Shown in pieces: positions 1 through 13,400 of a DNA stretch of 64,000 bases. This DNA is from Cyanoderma ruficeps (Eukaryota; Chordata; Aves; Passeriformes; Timaliidae). Made by a program: the position numbers and the translations under genes. Every line of letters starts with the position of its first letter. Within the stretch, counting starts at the first letter, position 1. Below the pieces are notes generated by a model that had not been told where the DNA came from, searched no databases, and was given only the letters and a program-made list of their open reading frames with translations. Location of the stretch: the NCBI GenBank assembly GCA_008694505.1, contig VZDJ01004378.1:11469472-11533471 (forward strand), in the 5' to 3' direction.

Positions 1-1355
1 TGTTTGCATGGCTGTCTTCCTACTTGAGTACATCCTGTGATAATCCCAAATGTTCAGCATACTGTTCATTGGTATAACTCAGTATTATCTCTTAAATGGC
101 AGAATTCAAGATTTTGAATATAATTTACCACTCCACTAACTACAAAACAAAATAATAACTCAAGATTTTTCTCATGCCAAAACATGAGGACTTTTTTCTC
201 CTCCAACTTCAATTCAAAGCAGGTAAGTCTGTCACCTGTGGGAAGTCATTAAGTAGGAGAGAGTGACAGTCTTGACCATATTTGCATAACGGTAGTTTCA
301 CATAATGGTCACTTGATTTGCAACAAATGTGTGTGTGACAAAGTTCATGCACTATCTACAAGCAACTTCTTAGGACAGACACAAGAAAAAATACATGTAT
401 TTGTATGGGAAGGGTAGCTGTATAATTTTTTGGTAATTTTTGATGGGTGTGTGCCCTCTGCCAGGAGAAAAGAAAATCCAACAGGATACTTATCTCTTCA
501 GCAACAATCCCTTTATTCTATGAAGATCCTATTTGGTAGCTCTCTAGTATCATTTTCACTTCACCTGTGGTCTCTTTCAACCAGTGAAGTGGAATGAAGG
601 ACCCTCTAGGCTGATATTAACCTGGAGACTTCTGTCCTTGTGTTCTATGCTGAACTACTTAACTGCAGGGCTACACCCATGCAGTAGTCTCTCCATACTT
701 CACAGAAAAGTCTGCATATAAAACTATCGGTAGCCCTATCAGAGAAACTAAATCAAAGAAATAAGAAATACCAGGGTTATTCAGAACTTTCTCATTTACT
801 ACCTGTCAGTGAGGAGGAAAAAAACACAAATATTGCTACCCCTGTTCTCTGGAAGGAGGAGGCTCACATTTCACAGGCTGTATTTTTTCACTCAAGGAGA
901 AAAGGAACCTCATCAGCTGCTCACAACACAAACTTCTTGCTATCTTTTTACACAACCCAAATGAGACATGGGAATACGTCATTCAGCTGCAAAGCTTCAG
1001 ACCAGAGAATGCAAAGTACAAAGCAGGAAGCATTCATCCTTTTAAAGTACCTTTACTCATAATTTCTTTCATTTTTGGCTTTGACCTTTGAGGAGATTGA
1101 TTTTTTTTCACTTGAATGAGTTAGTATGTCATAGTGTTCGCCTCTGCATCCTTGAGAGGGAATGTGAAAATCTGAAAATCAACTGAAATGAACTGAAAAT
1201 CAAAAATATTTTTTGTTGATAGAGGCCCTAAAGATCCTACACTGAAATCCTGCTTCCTTAAATGTAAAGAACAATTTCTAAGCCATAGTGAATTGTGCAT
1301 TAAGATTTAAAAAAAGGCAAGACAAACATACCATAATGAGCACTGTTGAAAGTAC
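1..1355 (-). other. ADAMTS20 intron 15 (partial)
   Basis: At least 1355 bp. Searched for the spacer-domain start (expected motifs like HYGYN or IPAGA) on the minus strand and did not see it, so exon 16 is off the window. Confidence 0.6.
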
Positions 1356-1449
1356 CTGCAAGTGTCTTACATGAAGAATTATCACCACCACAGATTCCAC
1401 ATTTGTCTCTCCTTGCCTTCGAATTCAAAACATGATCACAGCCTGCTTG
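1356..1449 (-). CDS. ADAMTS20: ADAMTS20 exon 15 (cysteine-rich domain)
   Basis: Residues 692-722 plus one base. Acceptor TTTGTAG|CAA, donor TGCAG|GTACTT, phase 0 in and 1 out. Encodes [18 protein letters not shown] and [20 protein letters not shown] and CGGDNSSC are hallmark motifs at the end of the cysteine-rich domain. I see no next exon in positions 1-1355, so it lies outside the window. Confidence 0.95.
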
Positions 1450-4400
1450 CTACAAAAAATAACAAAAATAAACAGTTCCTGTGTCACTCAGCCCAATGGA
1501 AAACAATGAAAATAGGTAATGTAAGCTTCCCACTACCCCAAAATGCTGTTGTTCACTGTATATATCTAGTCTTCCTTGGCAATTCATTAAAAGCCATCAA
1601 TGGTTTTGGATTCTGCAATGCAAGGGCAAAATAGAATAGTCCATATGTCAATAACTGCATAAGAATACATAACAGTACATAAAGATTTTGTATTTTAAAA
1701 ATTAACATAATTTATAAATTTTAATTTATATTTATATTAAAAGACTTGGAAGTCTAAAAACAGTATGTACATATACATGGCCATCAATTCATTTAAAGTC
1801 TGTCATTACTGAAAAGAAGCAAAGGAATAAACATAGACTGTGCTGGTTAAACTAACATAAGCACAATTTTTTTACATGTATCTTTACTTAAACTTCCAGG
1901 GTTTTTTTGAACTATGATAAACAGGATAATTCTTCGGTATTTCCTCTTTATTCAATCATATAAAAATAAGCTATATTTTCTCCTCATTCTGAATTTGCTC
2001 AGTTTCACTGCAATCAGCAAAACCTCAACAAGTCTTGACAAAAACGTCTTGAATTGTTAAAATAAATCTCCTTGCTTCTTCCAGCAAATCTCATGGCAAT
2101 GCCACAGCTGCTACTAAGCAAAGAGTGCAGAATTGATTTAAGGGTCAGTTCCTCCTGATTTTACAGTAAAGTAATAATTACATAATGCATCTACCCTTGG
2201 ATTTTCTACTATTTACTTCTTTGGTAGCAGAAATACAATGCTAATAATCACACAGCATGCTTCTTTCCTCTGTTTATGCTCATTTTGGATCTCACTGCTC
2301 ACTTGAACAATATTAATGCTTTCATATTATATGAAACAAGTTTAACGAGGCAAGACTGTGGGTCTTCAGGTTCAACTATATGTTCTTAACTTAATTGCTT
2401 CCATTTCCAGATCTTTAATTTGATAGGTAATACAATTAGCTTAAGTGAACTCAGAACATAATATTATCAATAATGTGTATTTGTATTAATATTTAATATC
2501 TACTTTACCACCTGTTAAAATTGATTTTAATAATTAATAAAGTTTAGATTTAAATACCCTGCATAAGCCTTGAACACAAAGGTCATTGGTTTCTGCTCCA
2601 CAGGGAGTACCATCAGCAACTCTGTCCTTCAGCTGATAGTAGGAAGTTGTTCCAGAAACTCGGCAAAAAAGTTTACAGCGATCTTTCATAGAAACTGGAA
2701 AGAAAATCCAAGAGGTTTCTTGTCTGTTTTAAAACTTTATTTAAAGTAGCATTTTCATAGTTTTAATTGAAAAGATGTGTAATTACTTACTACCACTGTA
2801 TTTTGGAAGCCACCGAACAGCAGAGGTAAGACCGTTGATATTAAAGTGTTTGCCATCAAATTCAGAGCACTGTTGCTCCCGAAAATCTTTTTGGCCTTTT
2901 GGACATGAATCAGTATTACACGACCGAAATTTCATCCTACGACCAACACAGTACTTCCCTCCATTTTTTGGCCTAAAAAAAGGTAAATGTAAAACACACT
3001 AATTTTCTAAAATTGCTGTTTTCCATGAGAAGCAGCCTCAGCCACTGATCTAAAGAGGAAAATCTCACATAGCAATCTGTCAGCTGTGCAACTGACCTGC
3101 ACACATATTCAGCTTCTACTGTGCATTCAGTTTTACTCAAAATAAATCCAATCCTCATAAAATACTGTTGCTGAGGTGGTAATCTCACTACAGATGTTTA
3201 TTAATGCATTATTATTTTTATTTCTCTTACAGCTATAACTATTTTGCCTGGGTAAAAGCATTAATAATTTTAATGCTTTTGTCAATTTTGCTGAGATTAC
3301 AGTCATATTTTTACACAAGCAGCACCTCCCCCAGTAATTTGAAATTATTATTTTAGAGAGTGACAAAGAAAGAAGACAATTAGGAGCGGGCACAGTCTTT
3401 TCTGTAGGTCTAATATTGGTTTCACTTTGGGGATCAAAAGAATAAAAAGGGAGAATTGTGAAAAATACCCCATTTACTCTAAAGTTTCAAATACATTTTA
3501 ACAGTTATAAACCCAGACACAAAATAAGTCAGTATTAGTATGTTCTTGGGGAAGAAAAAAAGAATAAATCAATAGCATATTAATACTATCAATCACTGCA
3601 GACTGAAAGAGGCATTATCTAATGGCAATCTAGTCTACTGCCTCTTACTTATCAGAGAAAATAAAATAACCTGGGCCATTTGATTAAAGTTCATTTATCC
3701 TACTGATAATATCAGGCTGACATGACTTCCTAGAAAAACCCTGAAACTACTCAGGCATCAGCTGTGGTTCTGCTTTTGGACAAGTTAAAGTTCTCCTTGA
3801 CTTTTATTACAGAAACGCACATGGAATTATTCAGTCAATGTACTTTTCTAGTTATAAAGGTAAGTTTTAAATGCCTCTGTTGTAACCACTGCTCTTTGGG
3901 GGCTGTTACTGGTGGCAATGCTGTGGAAAAGCCTTAAATCAAAGCAAATCAAGTGTTTCACTACAGAGATTAGTAGGCAATACATATATTTATTTTTGCA
4001 GTAAAAACTGCAAAGAAAGCATCTAACGTTTAAAGAAACCTCAACAGTTAGAGTAAACCTAGAAAAAAAGACCCTGCTAAACTAAGGTTTTAGAAACATG
4101 TGCAAGAATGGATAATATTGTTGAAAGATACGAGATATCTAAAAGTCCTCTGCATATTAGAGTCTGCAAACTTCTCTTTCCAAACATGGCTGAAACAAGC
4201 ATTTTTTTGTTGGTGCTTCAAACTGATCTGCACAGCCCACAATACCTCTATTTTATTTTGAGCCAATCCATAAACTTTTAACATCTTCATTATGTAAATG
4301 TAAAATAATAAAACACATAACATAATATCATAATATGTTAATATAACATAATAAAAATGTAAAACAATAAAAAAACATACTCTGGTCGATTACACAGCCT

Positions 4401-7400
4401 GGTGGTGCTCTTGATTCCACCTCCACAAGTTCTTGAACATGAGGTGTAAGGTCCCCATGGTCCCCATTCTCCATCTACAGGACGCAGCTCCATTTCTCTA
4501 CTCACACATATTCCATGGCGACAGTGCTGCACAGTTGACAAACAAAATAAAATTTATAAATCAAGCAAAAATTACTGTATATTTTAGACACAAAAAAGCC
4601 AAAATTTAAGTGCTCACTACTCTTATGTGGATATTTTCTAAAATGTTCGATTTCCTTTAAGATTACTTACCCAGTAGTCATGTTTTAAAAATGTTATCTA
4701 GAATTCTTTGATTGCTAGGAAATCTGGATATTGAATATTTATCTGTCTTGCCACTTTATCCAAACATCTCTAACACATCTTGAATTCCTGATACATTTTC
4801 ATACATAAAGTCAAAAAATAGATTTACAACTGTCATTTTGGTACAATATTTTTCAGTTTAATTTTGAATTCCAGCTGATACAAAAAGTGAAAAGTTATAA
4901 GAAACCAACAAGAAATTCAGGGTGTTTTCAACATCTCAAAAGCTAACTATCTAGTGGGATTGTTTGGAAAAAGCAGACAAGCACTTAAGACCTTGATTAT
5001 GTAAAGCTAGATGATGCTACAGATTCATTCTTGAACTCAGACTTTCACACCTATAAGAAAAGGTATAAAATATTTTAATTTATGTATATTTTATTATTTT
5101 TTGTTTACTACTAATTTAACAAAGCTATTATCATTAAAATGGAATTAATAGTTAAATTAAAAAAATAGTAAAGAAATAATAGTTCTTAGAGGAAGATACT
5201 ACATTGCAATGCCTATTCTGTTACTTTAGATCTTATTCTTGGGGAAGAATGGCCAATTTCCACTAAAAAATTACATGAAGGAGGAATTTTCATTGTATCT
5301 GCCGGGATTTACATGATTAAGAAGACAAAGGCTGCAAGACTATTTTGTTGTAGTCATGTTAGTTATGAGACTTTACTACACTGTAACTGTAAACTTGTAT
5401 TATTTATAGAAAGTAATTATCTTTTTTTCCCCCAGAAGCATCAATCTCTTACTTCTAAGTATTTACTATCCCCGTTCCTGACTGCAAATATGTCAGTCTT
5501 CTTCAATGGTTATTCAAGAAGTACATGACAAAAAAGTCTAAATTATAATCTTATGATTGGTGCATGTATGAGTTTTTCCAAAGAATCAACAGGAATTACC
5601 AGGACTAATCCCACTGATGATTTACAGAAGTTGGAATTCTAATTCAATTGTATCCTTTAGAAAATCCCAAGTAGTATGTTTGATCACAACATGGTGGAAT
5701 AGTTTACATACTAATATAGAATATTTATGAGATACTATAATTTCAGCACTATATGTCCTGTTGAATTCTATGTGGAAAAATGTGTCAACTTCGTCCTTGA
5801 CTTCAAACACCTTCTGAGGCAACAAAGACTGCCCTCATCTGCAGACAAGACACTGGCCAGGACTGGATACATGGGGTCAGTGCTCATGCATAACAGGGAG
5901 AATTCTTTATTTTCCATGCCTGTTTGCAGACTCAGGATTAGACTATCCATTAATTAGGTTTGTTGTCAGGAGGGATTCTGCTAGTCGTACTGGCAGGGAG
6001 TGGCTCATTCCATCTTTCCCTGCAGGAAATACAGTATATGCATCAGTCACTAGAGCAGGCTATATCAACTCAACTGCTTGTTATTCCTGAAGTTTAAGCT
6101 TTGCCTCTCTGCAAGACAAAACAGCCTCTAATTACTCTAGAAGGATTTTGATAAAAAAAGCCTCTGGTACATAAAACAATTTGAGAACCTCTGATACACA
6201 AAAGATTAAATATAAAAAACAAGTACTAAACCTCCTTTTTTTTACAATTAATTTAAATGTTGCACAGAATTTCTTAAGAGTTAATACAAATTTATTGTAG
6301 AAACTATCAAGAAACCAACTTTGCTGAACACACAAAAATTGTGCGCAGTCTTTCTGAATATAGCTGACTGGCACAAAAATCTCATTCGGTGGTTTTACCA
6401 CTGCCTAAAATAACTCCTAGATACGTTTTCCCAATTAGTATATGTTTTTGTTATATTGATACTTATGTTCACATGCTATCAACCATTTTGTTCTCAAAAT
6501 AGGAATCTGTCACAGAATCAGGTTCTCTTTTCAGGCTTCTGCTTGAGTTCCTAATCCAATTTGATGATAAAATTGCCTGCCTGCATAAATCCTTGTCACA
6601 CCAACTCTTGCAATATCTTTCAAGCTCTGAGTGCCTTCCCCTAAGAATATGATCATTCCAGGTGATTCTCAAACCCAAAGCAAATGCAGAACAAAAGCTA
6701 GATCTTGGCATAGAACCGTGTAAACAATCCAGTCAACTGGCCAGATAATCACTTAACACTAAAACTAATGCTTTACCTTAAAACCAGAAAGCCACGATTA
6801 TATCACTTCATATGAATTCTCACTGGAGTGCTTACTGTAATTTTGTATTTTTTTTTTTTAAGATGGCCTTCAGGTGCCTTTGCATCCAAGCCTTCTAGTA
6901 CCTAACATCAAATTCCTAGCAATCAAAGGCACATAGTCCATCCATAAGGTAAATGAGGAACATTAACAACTTGCCTTTCCAAGAACTGTCCTTAGCATCT
7001 TAGGAAATAATTTTTCACACTACAGACTGAACAGTCTAAATCCTCCTTCACAAAATGAATACTGCATTCTAATACAGACAGTGACCTAGCATTTAGATCC
7101 TTCTTCCATCCAGAAAACCATTTACAATAACTTGAAGAGGGATTTCAATGAAAGAGTTGTAAAACAAAATTTTATACCCATAACAGTATAATTTTGATCC
7201 ATAAAAATGCAAAGCATATGCTCACATCTGAGATTTTAATAGCTTATTCAACAAACTTGTCTCAGCTATTAGTCTGCTGCATTCCTACAGAAGCAACATG
7301 ATGAAGTCACAGTAGAAAACTCCAGCACCAGATATAGTCCAGATGTTCCTCTGTGTTCATTTGAATCATTGTTTCACTGAGAATAGTATGATATTCAGAG

Positions 7401-10400
7401 CTTTCATAAATTTAAATATAATTGCTAACAATTTTTTTCTACATTTTTTATGGTAAATATAGCACATGCATCATGTAAAGTGGACATCACACGTATTTCC
7501 AAACATACAGATTGCAGCAAGTGGCAAGGCTGCTCTAGTCAAGGTCAATGGTTGGTTTAGTGTCAAAAAACCTAGAAATGCTTCAAATTTGGAATCAATA
7601 GACCTGTGGGTACCCAAATTTTTTTTTATTAATAATCTTCTTATAATAACCACTTTGAGTCTTTCCTATGGATTAGCCTATTACTTGATAAATTGATTTT
7701 GAAAGCTTCCAAATTATCTCTTACTGAACTTGCTAAAGCTTCAGGAAAGCAACCTTGAAAGAAATTATTGAAGTGTTGACAGGCGACGCTCAACTTTGAC
7801 TGAATCTAGGAGAGTGGTAGATGCATGCAGAACAGGACTAGAGCTCCTCTGAAACCAAGCACTTCCCACACAGCCCACCAAGATGAGAAGAGGGACCTTA
7901 AGGCACATAAAAGGGGCTAAGCCCCTTTTATGTTAATAAAAATGAGCTTTTATGTTAATAAGCTTTTTATGTTAATGAGCTTTTATGTTAATAAAATGAG
8001 CATCTAAGGCAAAAGAAATGGAGCTTGAAAAGATATCTAACTGAAGGTGTTGCCACAGCACCTCAGGTCTTTATCTCTGTGGCATGGATTCTCAGATGAG
8101 TCTACATTTATTACTCAATGGCATTATCTACAAAACCCGCACTATCTCAATTTTTTCAATGTTTTCAATTTTTTCTTCCAAAAAATCTGCATACTTTATT
8201 TCTTCCTTAAAACTTCTAATTTTTCTGAAATTACAGCTCATAGAAAAATATTTCACAGAAATCCTAGTTTACAGAAAAAATTTATGGTTTGAGTCCATAC
8301 TTTACTCTGTTCTTACAGTTCAAAAGATCTGCTGCTGCTTTCCAGATGGTGAACACATTCCCCTATTCCCAACTCTGATAAAATCCACCTGATTTTTTTA
8401 TACTTACTTTACATATATACACATAAAATGATTTTTTCTTTCAGATTCCATATCTTCATGTATTACATTCATGAGGTAGTCAAGCTATGCAACAGTTTTT
8501 AACAGTAATCAATAAATGGGCACTACCTACAAGTGAAGAACAGCAAACACACTTCTTAATACCCTTCAATACTTCAGTACCCTTAGATGGGTATTTCTTT
8601 TACTGCTCAAAGCAATTCTTTTTTGCTCTGCATCCCCATTCTCAGTTGTCCCCGTATCCCTGTCTTTTATGCCAAAAGGACTAGGATGGAATCCTAATTT
8701 ACCTGACAGCTATTCTGAATATTTTTAGATGCTAGCTGAATATACATTACATATCTACAGTGAATAGAATTAACATGTGTCTAAAACACAAAAAGGCACA
8801 TGCTTTCCAATCCAACCATTACCTGTATCATGTGAATTCCTTCAGTGGTTTTTTTTCAATGTTTAAGTAGCAAACTGGCATTACGTAGAACACTGGGATA
8901 TCCCCAGGACACGGAAAAGTCTGGGCCAGAATCATATAGCTACTTCCTTCCTGCTCAGGGAATCAAGAGAGTATGGGCACATTTCTATATTCCTCAGGAA
9001 TCCAGGAAGTATCAGAGTGCAATGTTTTGGAGTGCCTCAAAAAACCAATAATAAACTACTTACACTATAGGGTATTTTTTTTGTTATTTTCATAGCAATA
9101 AAGGTTTGTTCTGAGAATGCCACTCCTGGAAGATAGGTGGTTTCAACAACTTTTCTTCTTTGGAGGTGGAGTTTTTTTTGACTCAGATATGCTTCACTAA
9201 ATCCAATTGTTTGAGCAATACATACAGCAAGACCCATTATGACATGGCATTGAAATCTGAGCTTAAAAGGAGGATGCTGAAATAACAAATGCCTTAAATG
9301 GATCTTTTCTGTATTCATCACAGCAACAATGTCACAAATGCCAAATATATATCAGTTCAGCTTGCTGGAAAATATTAATTACAATTAATAGTCCCCACGT
9401 CTTATGCCAATTAACATCAGCACCAACTTGCAGTCTGAGCTTGAGAAGAGCTGTCCCTTAGTCAGGAACAGATGACAATTTGTCAGATTAATTAATTGCT
9501 GTTCTTTCTTACATCTTTCAGAGGTAATGACTGTAATTAGCTCCTTACTTCCTAGAGAAAAATGGTTCCACTGCACTAATTACATAAAATAGGTTTTTGT
9601 ATTCTTATATAAAAGAAATCCTGTGATGTTGGCAAATTAGAGTCAATTTAACTGAAGATTACAAATGAAGTCCACATAAAAGATGAACTTCCTTTCTGAT
9701 GAGTGACTCACTGAAAAATGGGTTAAACATTGTAACACCAGCAGCATGCATAGGCTATAATCAAGCAAAGCTTCCACGACAGCCTTCAAGTAGCTTTTTC
9801 TAATCTTGCAAGACAAGATTAGAAGAGGCCATTTGAGACAGTTTACCCACTAAATTTGTTATCCATTAAGAGACTATTTTCAAATTCCTCGCTAATATTG
9901 TCTTACCAAACATAGAATTTTTAAAGATTAAAGGTTAGTGGGGGAAATTCTGAAAAAAAAAATAAGTGAAATGTAGCAGCCTATTATACATAGAAATCAA
10001 ATTAGAGTTTTTAATAATTTTTGAACATATAAAATTATTTTTAAAAAATTAACATTGCTCCCACAGCCCCTGAAACTGCCAAAGCACACTAGTATATAAA
10101 AGCAGATCAACATAAAAACCACCCACACTTAAGATAATCACTGTCATGTCTAACCATGTAAAAAATCTCAAAAATATTTATTATCACAATACCCTAAGAA
10201 GTAAAAAACACTTCTGTTTGCTGGTGGTGAAGTGAGACATGAAGAAGTCAAATACTAGACCAGTAAAGAACTTAAGCACCTAATTTCTGTTCACTTCCCA
10301 AACTACATACAAATCCAAAACTAAAAGCCTCAAATCTCCACTGAAAACTGGACACAACTAGCCTCCATCATTACTTCTGTTTCTATCAATGTTCTACAAG

Positions 10401-13400
10401 TGCCTTGACTATATCTACTAATTAGATATTTATGGCCCGTATGGACAGCCCAAGAAAGACTATACTGTCCAAGTTTACACATCAGGATCTTCATTCAAAA
10501 CCTTGCAAATCAGGAAGCAGTGAGTGGCACCCTTATCACCCAAAAACTCTTTACCAAATAAACCAATGAGTGAATATAGGAAATGCAGTTTCCACTTCTT
10601 TTTTTTTTTTTAAATCTGTCAAAGCAGTCAATCCATACTTCAAGCAGCCAGGCAGTCTTACACACTAGGGTATAAATGAGAAGAGAGATCTTGTTTTTAG
10701 CACTGAACAGACCCAAGCATCCTGAATTATGTTACAATAGGCAAGAAAAAGAATGAACACAAATTATGTGTGCTTAAGGCACTTCCTGGAATGGGTAATG
10801 AGGTACTGACACATCATTTTATACTTTCTCTGAAACAGATACAACAGATACAAATAACCACTGAGACCAGATGCTAATCCAAAAGACTCCCTCTTTCCAA
10901 AAAAGCACACACCTGTACCTAAGTGACTCATACTTAATTTGTTCTCTTTCAATAAACAGCCTCAACAAGATGAACTGGGGGAAATACACTTTAGGGGTGT
11001 CATATTTCAGATAATTCTACTTTGGACACAAGTGATCAGGAAAAAAACAACTTATTATGCACGAGCTAAACATTGCAAACACAAGGAAAGATGTCAACTT
11101 CTCCCTAACTTTTGTCACCTATTTTTAACCAGTGTGGCGTGTGTACACTTTAATAATTACTCTGAACAGACAAACTGTGAGGTTTTATGTCACAAGATTA
11201 CAGAACTAAGAGAAACCGCAGGTATGGTCAGTAACTTTGACACAATCAACATTCTATAGGCACAGTATTGCCACACAGCAAGCACTGATCTTTCTTACCT
11301 ACATCCAAAAATGGAAGTACTGAGAAACAAAACAAGGCTTACCATTCCTACACCACAGACTGTTCCATCAGCCAAAGGCATGTGCTGAGTACGACAACCC
11401 TTGTGAACACCTTCTGTGCTTGTGCACCATAAGCGTTTGCATTGTTTCTAAAAAGAAAACCAGGTTACTTTTATTGCACTTGCAATACCATTTTAGACAT
11501 TAGCTATGATTATTTTTATTTTCTCACACTGTGCAGACTTAGTGTTTGCTATTGTACTACTATTTTTCACAGCTAAAACCCCACAAAACCAAAAATAGAT
11601 TTTGTTTAAAGCCAGGCAGGAATGTGGAATGCCTGAAATCGATCCCATTAGATTAATAGATAAATTCATTTTCTACTTCAGGAGAAAATTATATTTAAAA
11701 ATATGTAAGAGGTTACAGTTAATACTACACAGCACAGTTTCCATAAAATCCCCCTGAAAAAGACTCTAAGTGAATTTAACAGGAATTAAATGTACTGACT
11801 AGAAAATTAATGAGAAAGCCTCATTTTCAAATTGCTAAAAGACTCTTAACAGACAAATAACCCTTATGGATTACAAAATTTACAAAGCAGTCTTCAGACC
11901 ATTTTCAGGTGTTTGAAGCACCCTGTTCCTTTTCTTTAATATTTCCATAAATCCTGATGCCTCTTAAACAACTTTTTACCTCAATAAAAAGCTCCACTTA
12001 ATTCAGTCTGAATCTTAAATGCTCTTCATTAAACAGCACCAATAAGACATACAATACTAGCACAGAAATTTTACAAGTTGGTCCAAAATCTAACTCTACA
12101 TGAAATCCTGTCAGCAGTGAATAAAGTCAAAATGTTGTATTTGTGTTTATATTGCAATGGTCAGATTAAGTTTTCAAAATACAAACTAAAGTTTCAGTTC
12201 TAATCTGGTCAAGTTTTCTTTCCATATCTCAGTTTTGTATACAAAATATACACTCTCTCAGGCATGAAAGTATTTTTTGACTCTGACAAAATAGAGGGAA
12301 TCTATATTTTGAAACAAACATTTGGAAAAATATTTTAAGTTGTAAGTCTCTAAAAAGTATTAAAAGAAGCAGAGAAGCAAGATGTGGTAAAGTAAGAAAT
12401 GACCTATACTGTGAAAACATTTGCAGGAAGTGCTGAAATAAATCCCTTTCAGTTGTTGCAGGAAACCTTAGTTAATGCAGCTTTAGAGATCCTAAAGGAA
12501 TTATCACATTCACACACATGGAAATCAAAATTAATGCAACCTACTATCTATAGCTATGGATTTCTCACATGTAAAATTGCGACACTGTCCACAGAACTCT
12601 TCCACTTCAAAACAGTGTAACCTGAAATTTTACTTATTTCAGGATAAAATTATTCCCAAACCAGTAATTTTCAGTAATTTTCAGTAATTTTTAGTATAGA
12701 TTAAGCATGACTTTGTCTGGTTTTCACCTACCAGGTAAGGGCATACTTGCGACCCAATGCCAAACGTAAGTTCACATTGCTTGTTGACATCATACATGGA
12801 CCCTGGCAGCTGAGAGGAAAGATCATATGTTCCTCCACTAGGTTTGTCTAGGAGGCACTCACCATAACCAGTACTGTTGTAAAACAGGAACAAAATGTGA
12901 AATAATCACTCAATTCATTGGGAACCTTCTCACTATTCACACAACACTTACACATGCATATCTCAGTGGAGTTATGGGTTTGCACGCTTACTTGCCTATA
13001 TAATAACTTTAATTGAATTAATGAATAATGAAATGTACCAGGTCACTTGATTTTCCTTTTTTGTATTTTGCATTTAGATGCACCAAACAAAATTAAGTGG
13101 GTTTTTTTATCTTTCTTTTTTAAAAAAGGAAAAAAAATGGTACCGCCTAATTTATACTTGTCACTTATTTTTAACATAAAAACTTTAGAAAATAACGAGT
13201 GCCTACTCTAACCTACTAATATAATCCTAAGGGTATTTTCAATAAACAATACCACTACATTTAAAAAAAAAATCTTCTAGGGTCTGCTTGATCAGTGCAA
13301 CTTTAATGAAGTCATAATTCACAGAAAAAGTTAAAACACACATATTTTTCTGGAGGACTGAAGCCCTGCAATTCAGTGGTTAAACCAAAGAACAAAGCAA

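Larger units (their letters stand above)
4527..11342 (-). other. ADAMTS20 intron 11
   Basis: About 6.8 kb, AT-rich. It holds the palindrome and tandem repeat at 7907-7999 and an inverted repeat at 9798-9824. Exons 11 and 12 join without missing protein, so no skipped coding exon is expected here. Confidence 0.7.

Noticed and set aside
2775..3002. Plus-strand frame over 2775-3002
   Set aside because: Antisense shadow of ADAMTS20 exon 13.
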